From positions 104,630-168,629 of the forward strand of contig JAJIRX010000787.1 in NCBI GenBank assembly GCA_023853785.1: DNA of 64,000 nt. Direction: 5' to 3'. Below are positions 1 through 12,100 of the stretch, piece by piece (position 1 is the stretch's first letter; each line of letters begins with the position of its first letter). The notes beneath the pieces were generated by a model, which saw only the letters and a list, made by a program, of their open reading frames with translations, ran no database searches and was not told the DNA's origin. The stretch is from Psilocybe azurescens (lineage: Eukaryota; Basidiomycota; Agaricomycetes; Agaricales; Agrocybaceae). A program made the translations under genes and the position numbers.

Positions 1-1
1 G

Positions 2-467
2 ATCAACATCTACCTTACCGCCAGGATCAAGGAAGATGAGATGAACAACATCATTGTGCGTTTGAGCATCTTTCCGAAAGTTATTTTTGGTTACTTATAT
101 TCTATGCAGGTTCAAGATGTCGGCGCTGAAAAGGATGCCATCACCTCTCTTCGTGCACCCACTCACTTCGGTAGGCCCAACTGGGATCGTGTCTTCCCCT
201 CGATCATTGAGAAACATCCCGAGACTGATGTTGGAGTGGTAAGCTCGCTGTTTTATGCGCATATACTACTGCAGATGTTGATTACCCGTCTTATTAGTTC
301 TTCTGCGGTCCTCCTGCTCTATCCAAGCTCCTCCACCAGAAGTCGAACCAGTACTCAGACCCTAAGGGCACAAGGTTCTTCTTCGGAAAAGGTAGGCCCC
401 ACTTTTTTTTTCTTTTTTCACACCAGTGTTAACACGCCATCCCTTCCAATTTGCAGAGAATTTCTAG
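2..467 (+). CDS. NADPH oxidase (NoxA/Nox1 type), C-terminal exons, partial
   Basis: This is the 3' end of a superoxide-producing, membrane-bound NADPH oxidase; the gene begins outside the window. I read exons at 2-55, 110-238, 298-391 and 457-467, all with GT..AG introns. Joined, they give the end of the ferric-reductase NAD-binding domain: the INIYLTA and DVGAEKDAITSLRAPTHFGR stretches, the NADPH-binding FFCGPP motif, and the typical NOX C-terminus ending in GKENF. The family is the flavocytochrome that moves electrons from NADPH through FAD and two haems to oxygen; in fungi it acts in hyphal differentiation and fruiting. No frame break is seen in this part. The large ORF that runs through these exons and introns is not the real reading frame. 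Confidence 0.93.
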
Positions 468-1118
468 ATGGAAAAATCATATATCTCGCCAGATCTAGAT
501 GTTCCTTGTACAATGTACATACTGTTCGTTCTATGATGAAGCTGCATTGTCACATATTCGCTTTCGCCCCCACTTTCGCCTCCGCAATCCTTTCGTCGAA
601 CCCCCGCATCTTCATTCAAATCACGGTCCTGTCCCCCAATATCATATTCAGTGCACGACATGTACGGAACCCGGCGTTTCCCTCTCTCAAGATCTTATTT
701 GGTTATTGTTGTAAGGTTTATCGGTTATTTACTCTTTCATTTATGAGGTCCCTTAGGCCTGTCCTCTGTCGCGCGCCTGGCATACCCTATCGTAGTCCGT
801 TGTCTACGTGCATAATATCGTTTCGTGTTCATGGAATCAATTTATATCATGATCATGATGCATCACGGTCTAGCATGTCTTTCGCCATCGCTGGTCTGCA
901 ATGTTCAATAATTATTCGTGTTTCGTTACTTCGTTTCTTTTACTTATTCATAAAGTTGAAAATGGAAAAGTTTTATAATAAGACATGAGCAAGGCGATCA
1001 TATATAATATAATAAAGCACATTGACCCGGGGCCGTTCGTTGAATCATTCTCAATCGAAATAAGCCAAGATGAAATTGAATGGCAAGCTTGAATAGCCTT
1101 GCGGGTCTTTATACACAA
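468..1118. other. Intergenic, no gene recognised
   Basis: AT-rich 3' flank of the NADPH oxidase gene. Several short ORFs exist on both strands but none has recognisable domains or a plausible exon structure. Nothing else is seen. Confidence 0.5.
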
Positions 1119-1931
1119 TCACGAATTGCGGACAAAAGCAGGACAAAAATCAAGATGTTGTCGGCCAAGGGTGAAAATAAATTCATGGTCCTTGCAGATA
1201 TGCATGACGTGCTTGCACCAACGATCATGGTTCATCGGCGAGTGATCGTCTAACATGGAGAGCAAGGTTGGGTCACGAGCAAGTACCTGGTGCAGGGTAC
1301 GTTCGATCCCCTCCTGCATCAAAGCGTCGTACGTGTCGGCCGTTATATCCAGAGTAACAGTACATGTTAGTGGAAAGTCGAGCTGTTCAAGCATTATTCC
1401 ACAGGCGACGAAGCTGCCGCGCAGATAGAGTTCTTTAAGCGCTGGCAGATTGACCTTTGGCAGCGACATTTCACCTACTTTAGAGTAGCGACGGGCACGC
1501 CGCAATTCATCTCCGGGCAGAGTAACATCGCAAAAAGCACGGGTCAAACCCCGCGGGGACAGCGAAGCGTTGATGAAGGCCATATGAATGAGGATGGAAG
1601 CAGGACCTGTTGGATTGTGTTTTAATTTTGACTGTGGGTCCAAGTTCGACCAGGTCATTCGGGTTCGGTTGCCTGCCCGTGTCGAGAAAGTGTTGACAGC
1701 TCTATCGATAATCGACTGGTTGATTGCAGCTTCATGAGTGGCAATGGCATGAGAGCGACCTAAGGATTTGCCCATGTCCTTTTCAATGGTCTCCGAGTCA
1801 GATGTGTAAAAAGGCGGTTGCTGGTAGGGCGGCGGTGGGCACAACGTGTCGGCCTGTTGAACGACGCACTTTATATGCAAAGAGCCAAGTTCGTTGGCCA
1901 CTGTTTCTGTCGACAGTCCAAGGTACCACAA
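1119..1931 (-). CDS. Hypothetical protein, possibly F-box/LRR-like fragment
   Basis: An uninterrupted 270-codon ORF. I do not recognise it firmly. The middle contains leucine-rich stretches such as LPALKELYLRGSF followed by LEQLDFPLTCTVTLDITADTYDALM. This resembles the leucine-rich tails of the large mushroom F-box-like families, where Leu-rich strands alternate with variable loops. No F-box motif is visible upstream. A second minus-strand frame (1871-2197) begins with a hydrophobic segment and may be an upstream exon of the same gene. It could be a complete small gene, an exon of a larger gene ending near 2200, or a relic. The length of the open frame is the main evidence that it is coding. 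Confidence 0.35.
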   Translation of the reverse strand: MWYLGLSTETVANELGSLHIKCVVQQADTLCPPPPYQQPPFYTSDSETIEKDMGKSLGRSHAIATHEAAINQSIIDRAVNTFSTRAGNRTRMTWSNLDPQSKLKHNPTGPASILIHMAFINASLSPRGLTRAFCDVTLPGDELRRARRYSKVGEMSLPKVNLPALKELYLRGSFVACGIMLEQLDFPLTCTVTLDITADTYDALMQEGIERTLHQVLARDPTLLSMLDDHSPMNHDRWCKHVMHICKDHEFIFTLGRQHLDFCPAFVRNS

Positions 1932-2299
1932 AGAGACCGACGAGGCGAGTTAGCTACATTAGGGTGCGAACTGTAGCGAGGGCCCAGTGGGCGGTGGCAA
2001 GGTCCCGATCGTACGGATTTCCTTGTGGCATCATCCAGATGGTGAAAATTCGTGCAGTAAGTTATATTTTGCCGATTAAATAAACCCCATGTGGCAGGAC
2101 AGATTGGGCCAGCAAGTACAAAAAGGATTGTTGCAAGCAGGAAGGTCGTTGCAAGGTCGTGGATTGGTTCAAATTCAAGTTGCCAATAACAGCTCAAGTG
2201 GCTATTTCTAAATTTAGATTCGTGCTGACAAGCTGCAAAACCACAGAATGACTTAGCTCAACCAAAATCAATATGTACCTTTATTCCTTATGTTACATA

Positions 2300-3687
2300 C
2301 TACAAGCAATTAAGTCGATCCATGCCTAGACCGTTGGCCAAATTTCCTGCTCCGCCCACTTTTTCACCTCCTTCAGGGTCTCGGTTCTCTCTGGCTCGTG
2401 CCACGAGAAAAGAAGAAAAATCGTGTGTTGCATCTTTTGCCTCCAAAAATGTGACATTCTCGTATCCCAAGTCGTAAGTCAGTCGATTTGTCAGTGTGAC
2501 CATTGAATCTAGGATCTGCTCAGCTCCGCCTGCTACGATGCAGGTTTTAGGTAATCCAGCATGAGAGCCTGGTTTATGTGGAAGCTGAATTGAGCCAGGC
2601 GCCATCCACTCATTTTGAGACACTTCGGCCTCTGGAATTTTTCCAAGGAGCGCCCTCCGAGGGTATCCACCCGTAAGTGCGACGTCTATGAAATCAGAGT
2701 CCTTGTGTTGCTTCATCGAGGAAGACAATCCTGTTCGCGTGTTGGCCCAATCGAGAGTTGGAGAAAGCATGAGTAATCCTCCGGCAGCTGGCAACTCGGA
2801 GAATTTGGTGGTTGAGAGATACCTAGCGAGCCAAAAGGCAAGTTGGCCACCTGCCGAATCGCCACTGATGAGGATGTTTGTTGGCACAAAGCCTACGTCG
2901 TGGATGAGATACCGATATCCAGCGATGGCATCCAGTAGAGCTGCAGGGAAAGGATTTGCTTTTACGAATGGGGTGGTAGATGAAATACGGTATTCGAGTG
3001 CGAACACTCTTGGTTCTCCGGGTATATGCTGCATCAAACCTTCCAGCAACGTCTTGAGTGGCCTATTGGAAGGGTGTGCAGTTCCTGACTGTCGTCATAG
3101 GACACTGTGTTAGTAATACAGCAGATAGTTAAACTGATGTAATACTGACGACAAATCCTCCACCTAAATTCCAAATCCCAACCTGCATGTCAGCATCACT
3201 ACTATCCATCTCCATAAACGTTCTCACCGTGAAAGTGATATATGACCCTTTCGTTTGGCGACGCTTTCTGACCAACTTTGTCGGAAGGATCTCTTTTCCC
3301 GTACCAGTAGCCCGAAGTTCGTGCTGGCGTTACTTCGTTCAAAAGCGCCGTATCCTTGATTTCGCCCGTGACGAATTCGGGGGCACCGTCGACCCAAACA
3401 AAGCCATACGTCTCAGCCTCCGATAGCTGCTTTGGAGTCATCCCTTCTGCGGGCAAGACACCGTCGATCAAGGTTGGAGAGGTGTTGTATAGGACATTGA
3501 TGAGGGAGCGAAAGGCGAATATTGCGAGTGACCTCCCAATCGACCAACTTCGACGTGGACGTGCTCCTGGAAGCACATAGATGACAGCATAGATTGGTAG
3601 CTGTAGAAAGAGGGTCAAGGTGCTCGTTGCAAGATACAGGGCTTTCCACGGTTGATTTCGAAAAGCGAATGTCATGATGGGGGTCAA
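2300..3687 (-). CDS. Alpha/beta hydrolase, HSL-family esterase/lipase
   Basis: A serine esterase of the hormone-sensitive-lipase type (alpha/beta hydrolase fold 3). I read three exons, 3228-3687, 3150-3163 and 2300-3088, giving a 420-residue protein with no frame break. An N-terminal hydrophobic segment (about residues 14-38) suggests a membrane anchor. The oxyanion-hole motif HFHGGG is assembled across the 14-nt micro-exon, and the SGTAHPSNRP stretch follows on exon 3. The nucleophile elbow is GDSAGG. The catalytic His lies in DATHDFSSF near the C-terminus, and the Asp is probably in the segment before it. This is the family's usual architecture and length. The substrate cannot be told from sequence; small acyl or aryl esters are typical. 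The start at 3687 is the first Met before the anchor. Confidence 0.88.
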
Positions 3688-5139
3688 AGAAAGGTCCTGA
3701 AACTCGATGCAATATTTAAGGTTGTATGATGGGAGTATTTGGTTCTATTTTTAGAAGTGCTGTTGCGCTCGAGATTGATGAGTTCTTGCCATGATCTATC
3801 ATACCCACTAGCTGCAGGCAAATGAAATGTTCTCGAATATGATCTGATTATAATCATCTGTGGGGCGTTCTGTATTTGGAGAATCAAAGAACAATATTTT
3901 TATTTGTGGATATATAGTTGTGGATCTGTCAATATTGATCAGCGCCCGTGGGTTGAGTGCATCAAAGGGCTCACCGCAGTTTTCGACGGAGGTACATAAT
4001 TCGTTTCCTAACTACTATAGTTCACTTGGGCGTTTATGGGCTATTATGGCTCCTGACGATATAGTGTTTCGGAGGTGCCACAGACCGTCCAGATCGAACG
4101 AAAGCTTCGAGAACCATGAGCTGAATTGCGATCTCTACGGCAAGCGCCTGCGGTAGTTTCCCAGCCAAGACTGAAGAGGCGAGAGGTAAAGTAGCCCAGG
4201 GGTGAGCGCCATTTTGTGCCGGTAGAGCCGATTTGCTGAATAAAATATTCCCACGCTTATAATTTTTAAGTTTCACAATTTTTAGTTTGCTTGTCGTTCA
4301 ACTTCAACATGCCACTCCCATGTAAACACGACACTGATTTAGACTTCAAACCTTTTCGAAAGCTTGCGTGATGCATGATTGCAATTTTCCATTGACAATG
4401 CAGCATCTTGGATGCCTACTGACAGTCATAGAAGCGCGCAAGGTTGGATGGATGGCTGAGGGATGGATGGGGACTCGGAAGTTCGGATGACCATCCTGGA
4501 TGCGATAAATAAGTGGTCGACGGTTCCAACTGGTGTTTTTGGCTTCGAATTCACATTCAGTGGAACCCTTCTTTTGTTGTGCATCTCTAACATTTGTTTT
4601 GGTAAATGTTTCCTTCAAGCAGGTCCTCGATTCATAACATAAGAGGTGAGTAGCTTCAGATGCTCCTTAATTCTCAATTCTTATCGTTCATGTTCATTAG
4701 ATTTTTGTTGATATCGCTTTTTGCGGCGGTTGGGTCGTCTCAGTTCGTGTCAAAGCTTGAGCTCTGCCATCTCGTATTCCAACCGTTGGAAGATAATTTT
4801 GCATGCCTCTATATTCACTACATCATCTTGAAATAGTGGATGATGGATAGGGGAAAGGGGGCAAAGATTAATTGCTTTTATGGATATTGTTCGTCGCCGA
4901 TTCTATATCAGCGAGGGGATACACACTCTTTCAGAGAAATCCGTAACACATCTTATAACTACCTTATCGTTTCCTGCCTCGCAAAATATACCAAGTTTGA
5001 CGACTACATGCCTTTATTGGTGTTTAATTTTGCATGCCTATATGAGATTACAACCAAAAACTACATGGAAGAGCCCTGCAAGAGCGAACTTCGAAAATTA
5101 ACACAGACTCGATCGAAACGCCACCATTAGCAACAGTGG
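3688..5139. other. Intergenic region with no supported gene
   Basis: About 1.45 kb between the esterase start and the TMEM242-like gene. ORFs here are short, AT-rich and without recognisable motifs or a convincing exon chain. Short GGAT-type repeats occur near 4445-4475. The esterase promoter should lie in the left part. Confidence 0.5.
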
Positions 5140-6023
5140 ATGCTGACAAATCACATATTTTCTGTGGCTTGCCTCTCTTGGCGAATTCCTTCATGGTCGT
5201 TGACTCGCCGTCGTCGGCGCCTTCGTCAGAAAAAACCAAAAAATCGGGTGCCCTTATGGGTTCCTATATCTGCGGTGATTGTACTACCATTGATTCCTTA
5301 CTCCCTGCTGATGAATTTACCTCAAGTTCGTCGGCACAAGTTTGGCTTTGGCCATTCCGTTGCTCATGATACGTAGACAACGCGGAGCAACACTGAATCG
5401 GATACCCTCAAAGGTTCAACGGCACCGCCACCGAGAAGAGCTGGTTCTACAGCTGCATTACCTGTCTCAACTTCGCCAAGTTCATCAAACACCACCGTCG
5501 TACATGAAACTATCAAAGAGTCTTTGAACGAGGATAGCCCATCTCTTATGTCTGCACTTTCCCAGATGAACGCCTCTTCGGGTCTTCTAGCAGCAAAAGC
5601 TTTCGCCATTGCTACAAGCTTGGTTGCGGTGGGCGGCTTTGGTATGATTTGGATGGCTAAAACAACACTTGGTGTCACGGATGTACGTATCTTCTTTTCC
5701 GTATTCCGGTCATAATTTAAACATCGTTTAGACCCGTGAATTCGGACACAAAATGAGGACTCTTATGTGGTTGATTGCCCCGAGCTTAACTTCACGGATA
5801 CGCCGAGCATCAGAAGGCGACGAAACACCTGGAGATCCACCTTTTGGAGGCACAGAAGATTGGAAGTGGGCGGAAGCCGAGGAACGACTCAGGATAGCCT
5901 ACGAAAAGGGGGTTCCCGCTTTGGTCGCAAACTGCACTTCATGAGGTCGAGGATGAAGCTCGGCTTGACCGCATCAAACGAGAGAAGGAATTTGAAACAA
6001 AACAAGAACCAGATGTTATTTAG
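5140..6023 (+). CDS. TMEM242-like small membrane protein (frame broken near 5910)
   Basis: The well-supported part runs from about 5376 to 6023. A Ser/Thr/Pro-rich leader (SDTLKGSTAPPPRRAG) is followed by SLMSALSQMNASSGLLAAKA, a hydrophobic membrane segment, and WMAKTTLGVTD. A 58-nt intron (donor at about 5681) joins this to TREFGHKMRTLMW. I associate this layout with the fungal TMEM242-like family; its role in fungi is not known to me, and mammalian TMEM242 assists mitochondrial ATP synthase assembly. The frame is lost at a run of five G (5908-5912). Reading one G fewer gives a charged tail that continues in frame to the TAG at 6021-6023. The 5' end is uncertain: an in-frame stop precedes 5376, so an upstream exon is needed, possibly starting at 5140 with an intron at about 5325-5375. 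Confidence 0.62.
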
Positions 6024-6875
6024 AGCTTTCGTTCATGCTTCATAACGTATAACCTCTACACTTCTTCAACCATTTGTTGCTGATGCCCATGTGACAGTAG
6101 TTTCTTTCAGACCAGAGCACTCGATTGGATTTGGATTGGATGATCCTTAAGCCAAATATGAATGTTGAGATTCGCAGCATCACAAGGTTCTCGACGTACT
6201 GTTGGAGTACTAGTAGTCGAAAAAGTATTTCCATGAATATTCCGCCATTTTGAATATCGGCAATTAATGGTGGACTCAACAAGACTCAACATCGTGACTT
6301 CGCTCTCGGGTTATGTTGATGCACTAAAATTTTGCCAGTATTGACAAAGCCGTCCATATATTCACTCTCATCTCCCAATCGGACAATCCAGATACTAGTG
6401 AATGCAGGCTGGAGAGCGAAAAATTCGGCATGACATGATTTTGCATGGGACCATGGGGTCTTTACAACCATTTCTTCGACGCGTTTTCTTCGGTTAATGC
6501 CTGGGGTGTACTGCGGCAGAACACCTATAGTGCGTATTTGAAATGGATTAAGGTCCTTGGCTGCTATCACCATTAACTCCGTGACCTCAGAAGACCCCGC
6601 GAAGCAGCAAAAAAACAGCCGTGATCATTGTGGTCGATTGTGGTCCCAATGCTTCACGACGTTTATATTTGGCCAGGCGCTTAACGCCAAGGATGGGCGT
6701 TTACCCTTGGCAAGGTCACTGTGGTGGTGCAACCACTCTCCGAGAAGTATCCTAGTACGCTCGGATCCCATTCGTATTCGCGTACCAATGTACTTGGCTC
6801 AAGATATTCGAATTATCGCTGCTTTTCAGGCGATAAGTTCCAGCGAGCACGGGTATTTTCCGCGCTCCTGTTTGT

Positions 6876-6882
6876 TATAAAA
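6876..6882 (+). promoter_or_regulatory. TATA box of the GH7 cellulase gene
   Basis: The heptamer TATAAAA lies 72 bp upstream of the ATG of the GH7 gene, a normal position for a highly expressed fungal secreted enzyme. The assignment rests on sequence and spacing only. Confidence 0.55.
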
Positions 6883-6947
6883 GCTGCAAGTCGAGAAGGA
6901 TGTCATCCAACTCCTCAGTTACCCAATTCCCGAGCACTACTTAGGAA

Positions 6948-8649
6948 ATGTTCCCTAAAGCTGCTCTCCTCGCTCTCGCCCTCGCCCTCGGCTCTGTGGC
7001 TTGGGCCCAAAACGTCGGTACTTACCAGGCAGAAAACCATCCCAAACTTCCTTTCCAGCGCTGCACCAAATCTGGTGGATGCGTTACCGAGACTAATGGT
7101 CAAGTCGTTCTCGATGCGAACTGGCGCTGGGTTCATCACAAGGACGGCTACACCAACTGCTACACCGGCAACTCCTGGAACGCAACCGTTTGCTCCGACG
7201 GCAAGACCTGTGCGGCCAACTGTGCTGTCGATGGTGCTGACTACCCAGGCACTTACGGTATCACTGTCAGCGGCAATGCCCTCTCCTTGAAGTTCGTCAC
7301 CAGCAGCGGCAGCAGCAAGAACATTGGTTCTCGTGTCTATCTCATGGCCAGCGATAGCAAGTATGAGCTCTTTAAGGTTCTCAACCAGGAGTTCACTTTC
7401 GACGTCGATGTTTCCAACCTTCCTTGCGGTCTTAACGGCGCTCTCTACTTCTCCGAGATGGATGCCGACGGTGGTTTGGCTAGACACTCTTCTAACAAGG
7501 CCGGTGCCAAATACGGAACTGGTTATTGCGACTCCCAGTGCCCTAGAGACATGAAGTTCATCAACGGAGAGGTGGCGTCTTTTTTTCTTTATCACATTGT
7601 GCCATTGCTAATTTGATGCTATGTATTTGTCTAGGCCAACTCTGAGGGATGGACTCCATCTGCAACCGACCCCAACGCCGGCAATGGCAAGTACGGAACG
7701 TGCTGTAACGAGATGGATATCTGGGAGGCGAACTCGATTTCCACTGCCTATACCCCCATCCTTGCACGATGACGGGCCCTTACCGATGCTCAGGCGCCGA
7801 GTGCAATACCCCCACCGATCGCTATGGCGGAGTCTGCGATCCCGACGGTTGTGATTTCAACTCTTACCGCATGGGCGACAAGATGTTCTATGGTCCCGGT
7901 CAGACCGTCGACACCAAGAAGAAGATGACCGTTGTCACTCAATTCATCACCACCGACGGCACAGCCAACGGCGCTCTCAAGGAGATCCGTCGCATCTACG
8001 TGCAGGACGGCAAGGTCTTCCAAAACTCCAAGGTCAATATCCCTGGTCTGTCCGCCTACGACTCTATCACCGAACAATTCTGCACCGATCAAAAGACTAT
8101 CTTCAAAGACCCCGACAGCTTCAAGTCCAAGGGCGGTATGGCCGGTATGGAGGCTGGTCTCAGGAACGGTATGGTCCTTGCCCTCAGTATCTGGGACGAC
8201 CATCACGCCAACATGCTCTGGCTCGACTCAACCTACCCCACCGACTCTGACCGCACTTGGAGCCGCTCGTGGATCTTGCCCTACCACCAGTGGTAAACCC
8301 GCTGATCTAGAGGCTAACAGCCCAAATGCCTCAGTCACCTACTCCAACATCAAGATCGGTGATATCGGCACAACCTTCTCGGGGGCTCTAGTGGCTCGAC
8401 AACTCAAGGACCTACTAGTACCACCTCCTCGACCACTCGCGGTGGAACCAGCACCAGCACTGCCAACCCTGCCCAGCAGACCAAGTACGGACAATGGTAA
8501 GCCCGTTATTTTCGCTCTAACCCGCTGTTGGATGTTCACAATGTTATCATCACAACTTTAGTGGTGGCCAAGGCTACACCGGACCTACCACCTGCGTGGC
8601 CGGATCTACTTGCGTCTTCAGTAGCCAGTGGTACAGCCAGTGCTTGTAA
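6948..8649 (+). CDS. GH7 cellobiohydrolase with C-terminal CBM1 (three frame breaks)
   Basis: A secreted cellulase that would release cellobiose from cellulose chain ends. The signal peptide ends near [15 protein letters not shown]. Exons are 6948-7571, 7635-8496 and 8562-8649. The catalytic motif EMDIWE (codons at 7710, 7716 and 7722) supplies the nucleophile Glu, the Asp and the acid/base Glu of family GH7. The core continues through [23 protein letters not shown] and [11 protein letters not shown] Ser/Thr/Gly-rich linker leads into a CBM1 carbohydrate-binding module (YGQCGGQGYTG...CV...WYSQCL) ending at TAA 8647-8649. Three single-base breaks interrupt it: one base short at a C5 run (7753-7757), one base extra near 8251, and one base short at a G5 run (8381-8385). 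All flanking residues are family-typical, so sequencing error is likelier than pseudogenisation. A TATA box lies upstream. Confidence 0.93.
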
Positions 8650-9134
8650 AATTTGCGATTGTATGGTTTGTGAGTGATATCTGCAGAAGAAAAAATTGGC
8701 TCTCTACGCCATGTATATCTATCTCCCATAGCAACGTACAACTGTATTCTCGATATACTCAATAGTCTAGTTTTGTCGTTTGCCTATAAACAATGGTTGG
8801 TCGAACTCCAGTCTCGGTCTCGATGAAAAAGGTACGATGCATCTAGATCTGATAATGCAAACAATATCGGTGTCCAGCGGTGTCCTCGAGTGGTCAACTC
8901 TGAATCTCGTGGCCTGCCATTATCAAATTGGATTTCTTTAAATTTCTCTTGTTCCACGTAGATGATGACTGCCGATTAGAAATCACTGATTTAAACATCG
9001 GGCTGAGCTGGGTAGGGATCCGAGAGCGTTTTGACCACAGGTACACAAGCAAGGACAGTGTAATGTCATGTCCGTGGATTTCAACCAAGAAAGCCGACGC
9101 ATTTTGCGTTCAAATTCCATGTCAATGAGACTTG
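8650..9134. other. Convergent intergenic region
   Basis: 3' flanks of the GH7 gene and of the TPR gene, which converge here. Only short ORFs without recognisable features. Confidence 0.5.
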
Positions 9135-12100
9135 CTAGGCCAGGAAACACGATAAAAGTCGTTTCCTAAGACTAGCGAGACTGTTTGCTACAGTGGCGCC
9201 TTCCTCGTGTCGTTCAAAGGAACAATGTAGAAGGCTGATGAGCCGAAGAACTCGTGCGAGTTCGATGTAGTATCCATTCCGAGAAGGAGAAAATTCTTCA
9301 AAAAAGGTCCTGGCATCCGACAACAGTTCAAGGGCTCCTTCATAGTTTCCAACGGTGGCCAGGCGGTGAGCTAGATTGATTGATAACAATGTACGTGAAT
9401 ATCTAAGATGTGGCCATCGGCTCGGTGACAGACCAGACTGCAGTTGGAGGATTTGGTCCAAAGATTTTTGGCATAAGCGAGTGATTCGTCGTGTCTGCCT
9501 AGATCAGCGAGGCTTTCCGACAACGTCTGCAAAGCATGCGAGAGTTGAAGTTTCCTATCACGGTTCTCCTGCTCCAGAGAAGAATTATTAGAGCGACATA
9601 GCTCAATTGCGTCGTTGGCGATATCGATGCTTCTTTCCGGCTGATCGTTATAGTTCAAGGTGGTGGCATGTATTAAGAGACAGTCGATAAAGTCTTTCAT
9701 GTCAGGTAGTCGAGTTCGACGAGCAAAGACGATGATGTCTTCGCTTACGCTGAGAGCCTCGTTGTATCGGCCAAGCTCCCAGAGAAGATCGACTTGGCGG
9801 ACCCTTGAAGCAACGTAAACAGACGCCAAAGAATAGTCCAATTTGGCAACATCCTTTGCTAGATCTATTGCTTTCAGAATAGAGTCTAAAGCTTTCTCTC
9901 GGAACCCTTGGTCGTCGAGGATCATGGCACGATTGCATAGGCAGACAATGAATCGTTCAATTTCGTAAGAAACTTTGATAGTACGCGTTCCGAACCAATC
10001 TACCGCCTTGTCAATCCACTTTCTGGCCTCTTCGAGTCGATCATATCTGTTGAGTAGAAGTCCATGGCTCTCCCAGAAATCAATTAAGTCACATGAATAT
10101 TTCTCCGGACAAAGGGTTAACAATTCTTCGAAGAGCTCCACAACGAAGAAGCTTCGTTTGATGGCCTTTGTTTCGTCGTCCGATTTGAAGCAGGCCGCCA
10201 TATTGATATCTAAGCAATGCTCATATTTCGATGTAGTGTCGTTGTCGGGGGGATTTTGGGAGACGATGAACCGGAAAAGTCTAAGGGCTTCTTCTCCTGT
10301 GTCTAGAGCTTCATCAACTTCGTGGGTGCAAAGTAAAATACTAGCCAACAACGTGACACTGTCGGCCAATGCTTCCGTGGACAACTCGGTGTTTTGCAAT
10401 GTCAGAGCTCGATATTGACTAATAGCTTCCTGAGCCGCAACCCTGGCTTCTTCGTGGCGGTGTGCAAGTTGTAAATCAACAGCAAGGTCGTAGTGTGCAT
10501 TCGCCACAATTGGCGATGGGGCTTCCAAGACAGGGCGGTAAGTCGTAATCGCCTCCATCCGTATATTGACCGCTTCATCGAGTCGGTCTAAACGCCGAAG
10601 ACCCCAGCAAGCCTGATACAGAGCGTTTGCACAGAGCAGATCTTCTTGGATCGACCTCGCTATTTTGGCGGCCTCACCCCACACTTTGACCTCTTCTGTG
10701 TAATCTTCCATGGTCCTAAGGATAGTGGCCTGCGTATAAAGTGCATGATATAGCATTTTGCCGTACAGGATAGAACCGTCGATGGAGAAGCGTTGGTATA
10801 TTTCAATGCATTCCTGAATGTAATGAATAGCTTCACTGGGATGGATGAAGAGCCTGAAATCTCGGTGGCCGAGGTGCAACAACACCTCTGCAATGTCGGT
10901 ATCGAGAGGGATTGTCACGCTTCTGGCTGATGAAGCGAACCATCTGTAATGCCTTTTTGTCGGCATCGATAGCCTCCACAAATCGTTTGTGATGATGCAG
11001 ACTGTACGAGAGCTGATGTAGTGCCTGGGCATAATCCTGCATCCTTTGCAAAATCATGCTCTCAATTTCATCGTCGGCAAAACTGGTCTTGAGATTTGAA
11101 TTGCCTGGATCTTGCATTCCGTACTCTGCCCGTCTGTTTAAAACATCGACCGAAAAAGCACAAAGCCTCAAGGTCAGAAAAGGTCAAGTTGGTGTGTTTC
11201 GACCTCCATAAATTGAAGAGAACGTCCTCAGAAACTGTGACCGCCTCTTGACTCTCTTTAAGAGAACGGGTATACTCCTGATTGGCGATTGCGATTCTTG
11301 ACGACTCAGTCAAAGACCTAGACAGAAAACCAATGATTTCAGGGGTCGGAGATTCTCTGACCAAGATACGGGTTATCTGGAGGCATTCTGACATGGCGAC
11401 CCATGCTTCATTGTTGTCCTCCTTGGCGATATGATATCGTGATAGATTGTGGAGGGAGAGGATAAGATATGGACGATAGGCATTTTGATCTGACGCCTCC
11501 AGGACGCGAAACAGATGGACGGCCCAAAGGCCAATGACAGCAGCTTCCGGGTAAAGTTCTAGATGATAAAGGCCAACAGAAAGGTTAACCAGATTCCACG
11601 CTCCTTGTTGGAGGGATAAACCACATGAGGGATCATTCTGTAATATGCGAAGGGTGTCGATTGTTTTTGTGATAACTTCGCGACGATGACATGGTTTGTT
11701 GTGTGGCGAGGGTTTCAGATGGATTACGGGCTTGAAAGGTCGTAAATAAGGGCCTTGAATTTCTGCACAAACGATTTGCGAAATTGGTATGTCTTGCAAC
11801 ATGCGATCGATTGCTTCGATCTCGCTGCAAAGGTAGCTATCGGCAATATGCATTTTGCCTTGCCGGAAGTCGATGGACGTTGAGTCGGACATGGAACCCG
11901 AACTTCGTTGGCTGTTGCACGGTATATCAATGAATGAAATTTCCCCCTTCGATATCTCCAGTTCCATTGTTTGCAATCGGCCGAGTGTTAACATTCGGTT
12001 CTCAATCCTTGTCGCCGTAGCATCGATTCTTGTCGCGACGTGTCGTATTTTTTGCGTAGAAGCTTCAATTCTAGCAGATGCGAACGTCTACCAAATAACG

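Noticed and set aside
41..988. 315-codon ORF across the NADPH oxidase end
   Set aside because: It reads through four exons and three introns and then into 3' flank; the spliced NOX frame explains the conserved residues.
5364..5678. Minus-strand 104-codon ORF
   Set aside because: Opposite-strand shadow of the TMEM242-like coding sequence.
6915..7595. Minus-strand 226-codon ORF
   Set aside because: Antisense shadow of the GH7 exon; high GC at third positions keeps the frame open.
7932..8561. Alternative 209-codon plus-strand frame
   Set aside because: Mostly an off-frame reading of GH7. Only its part after 8251 is real, which shows the frame break.
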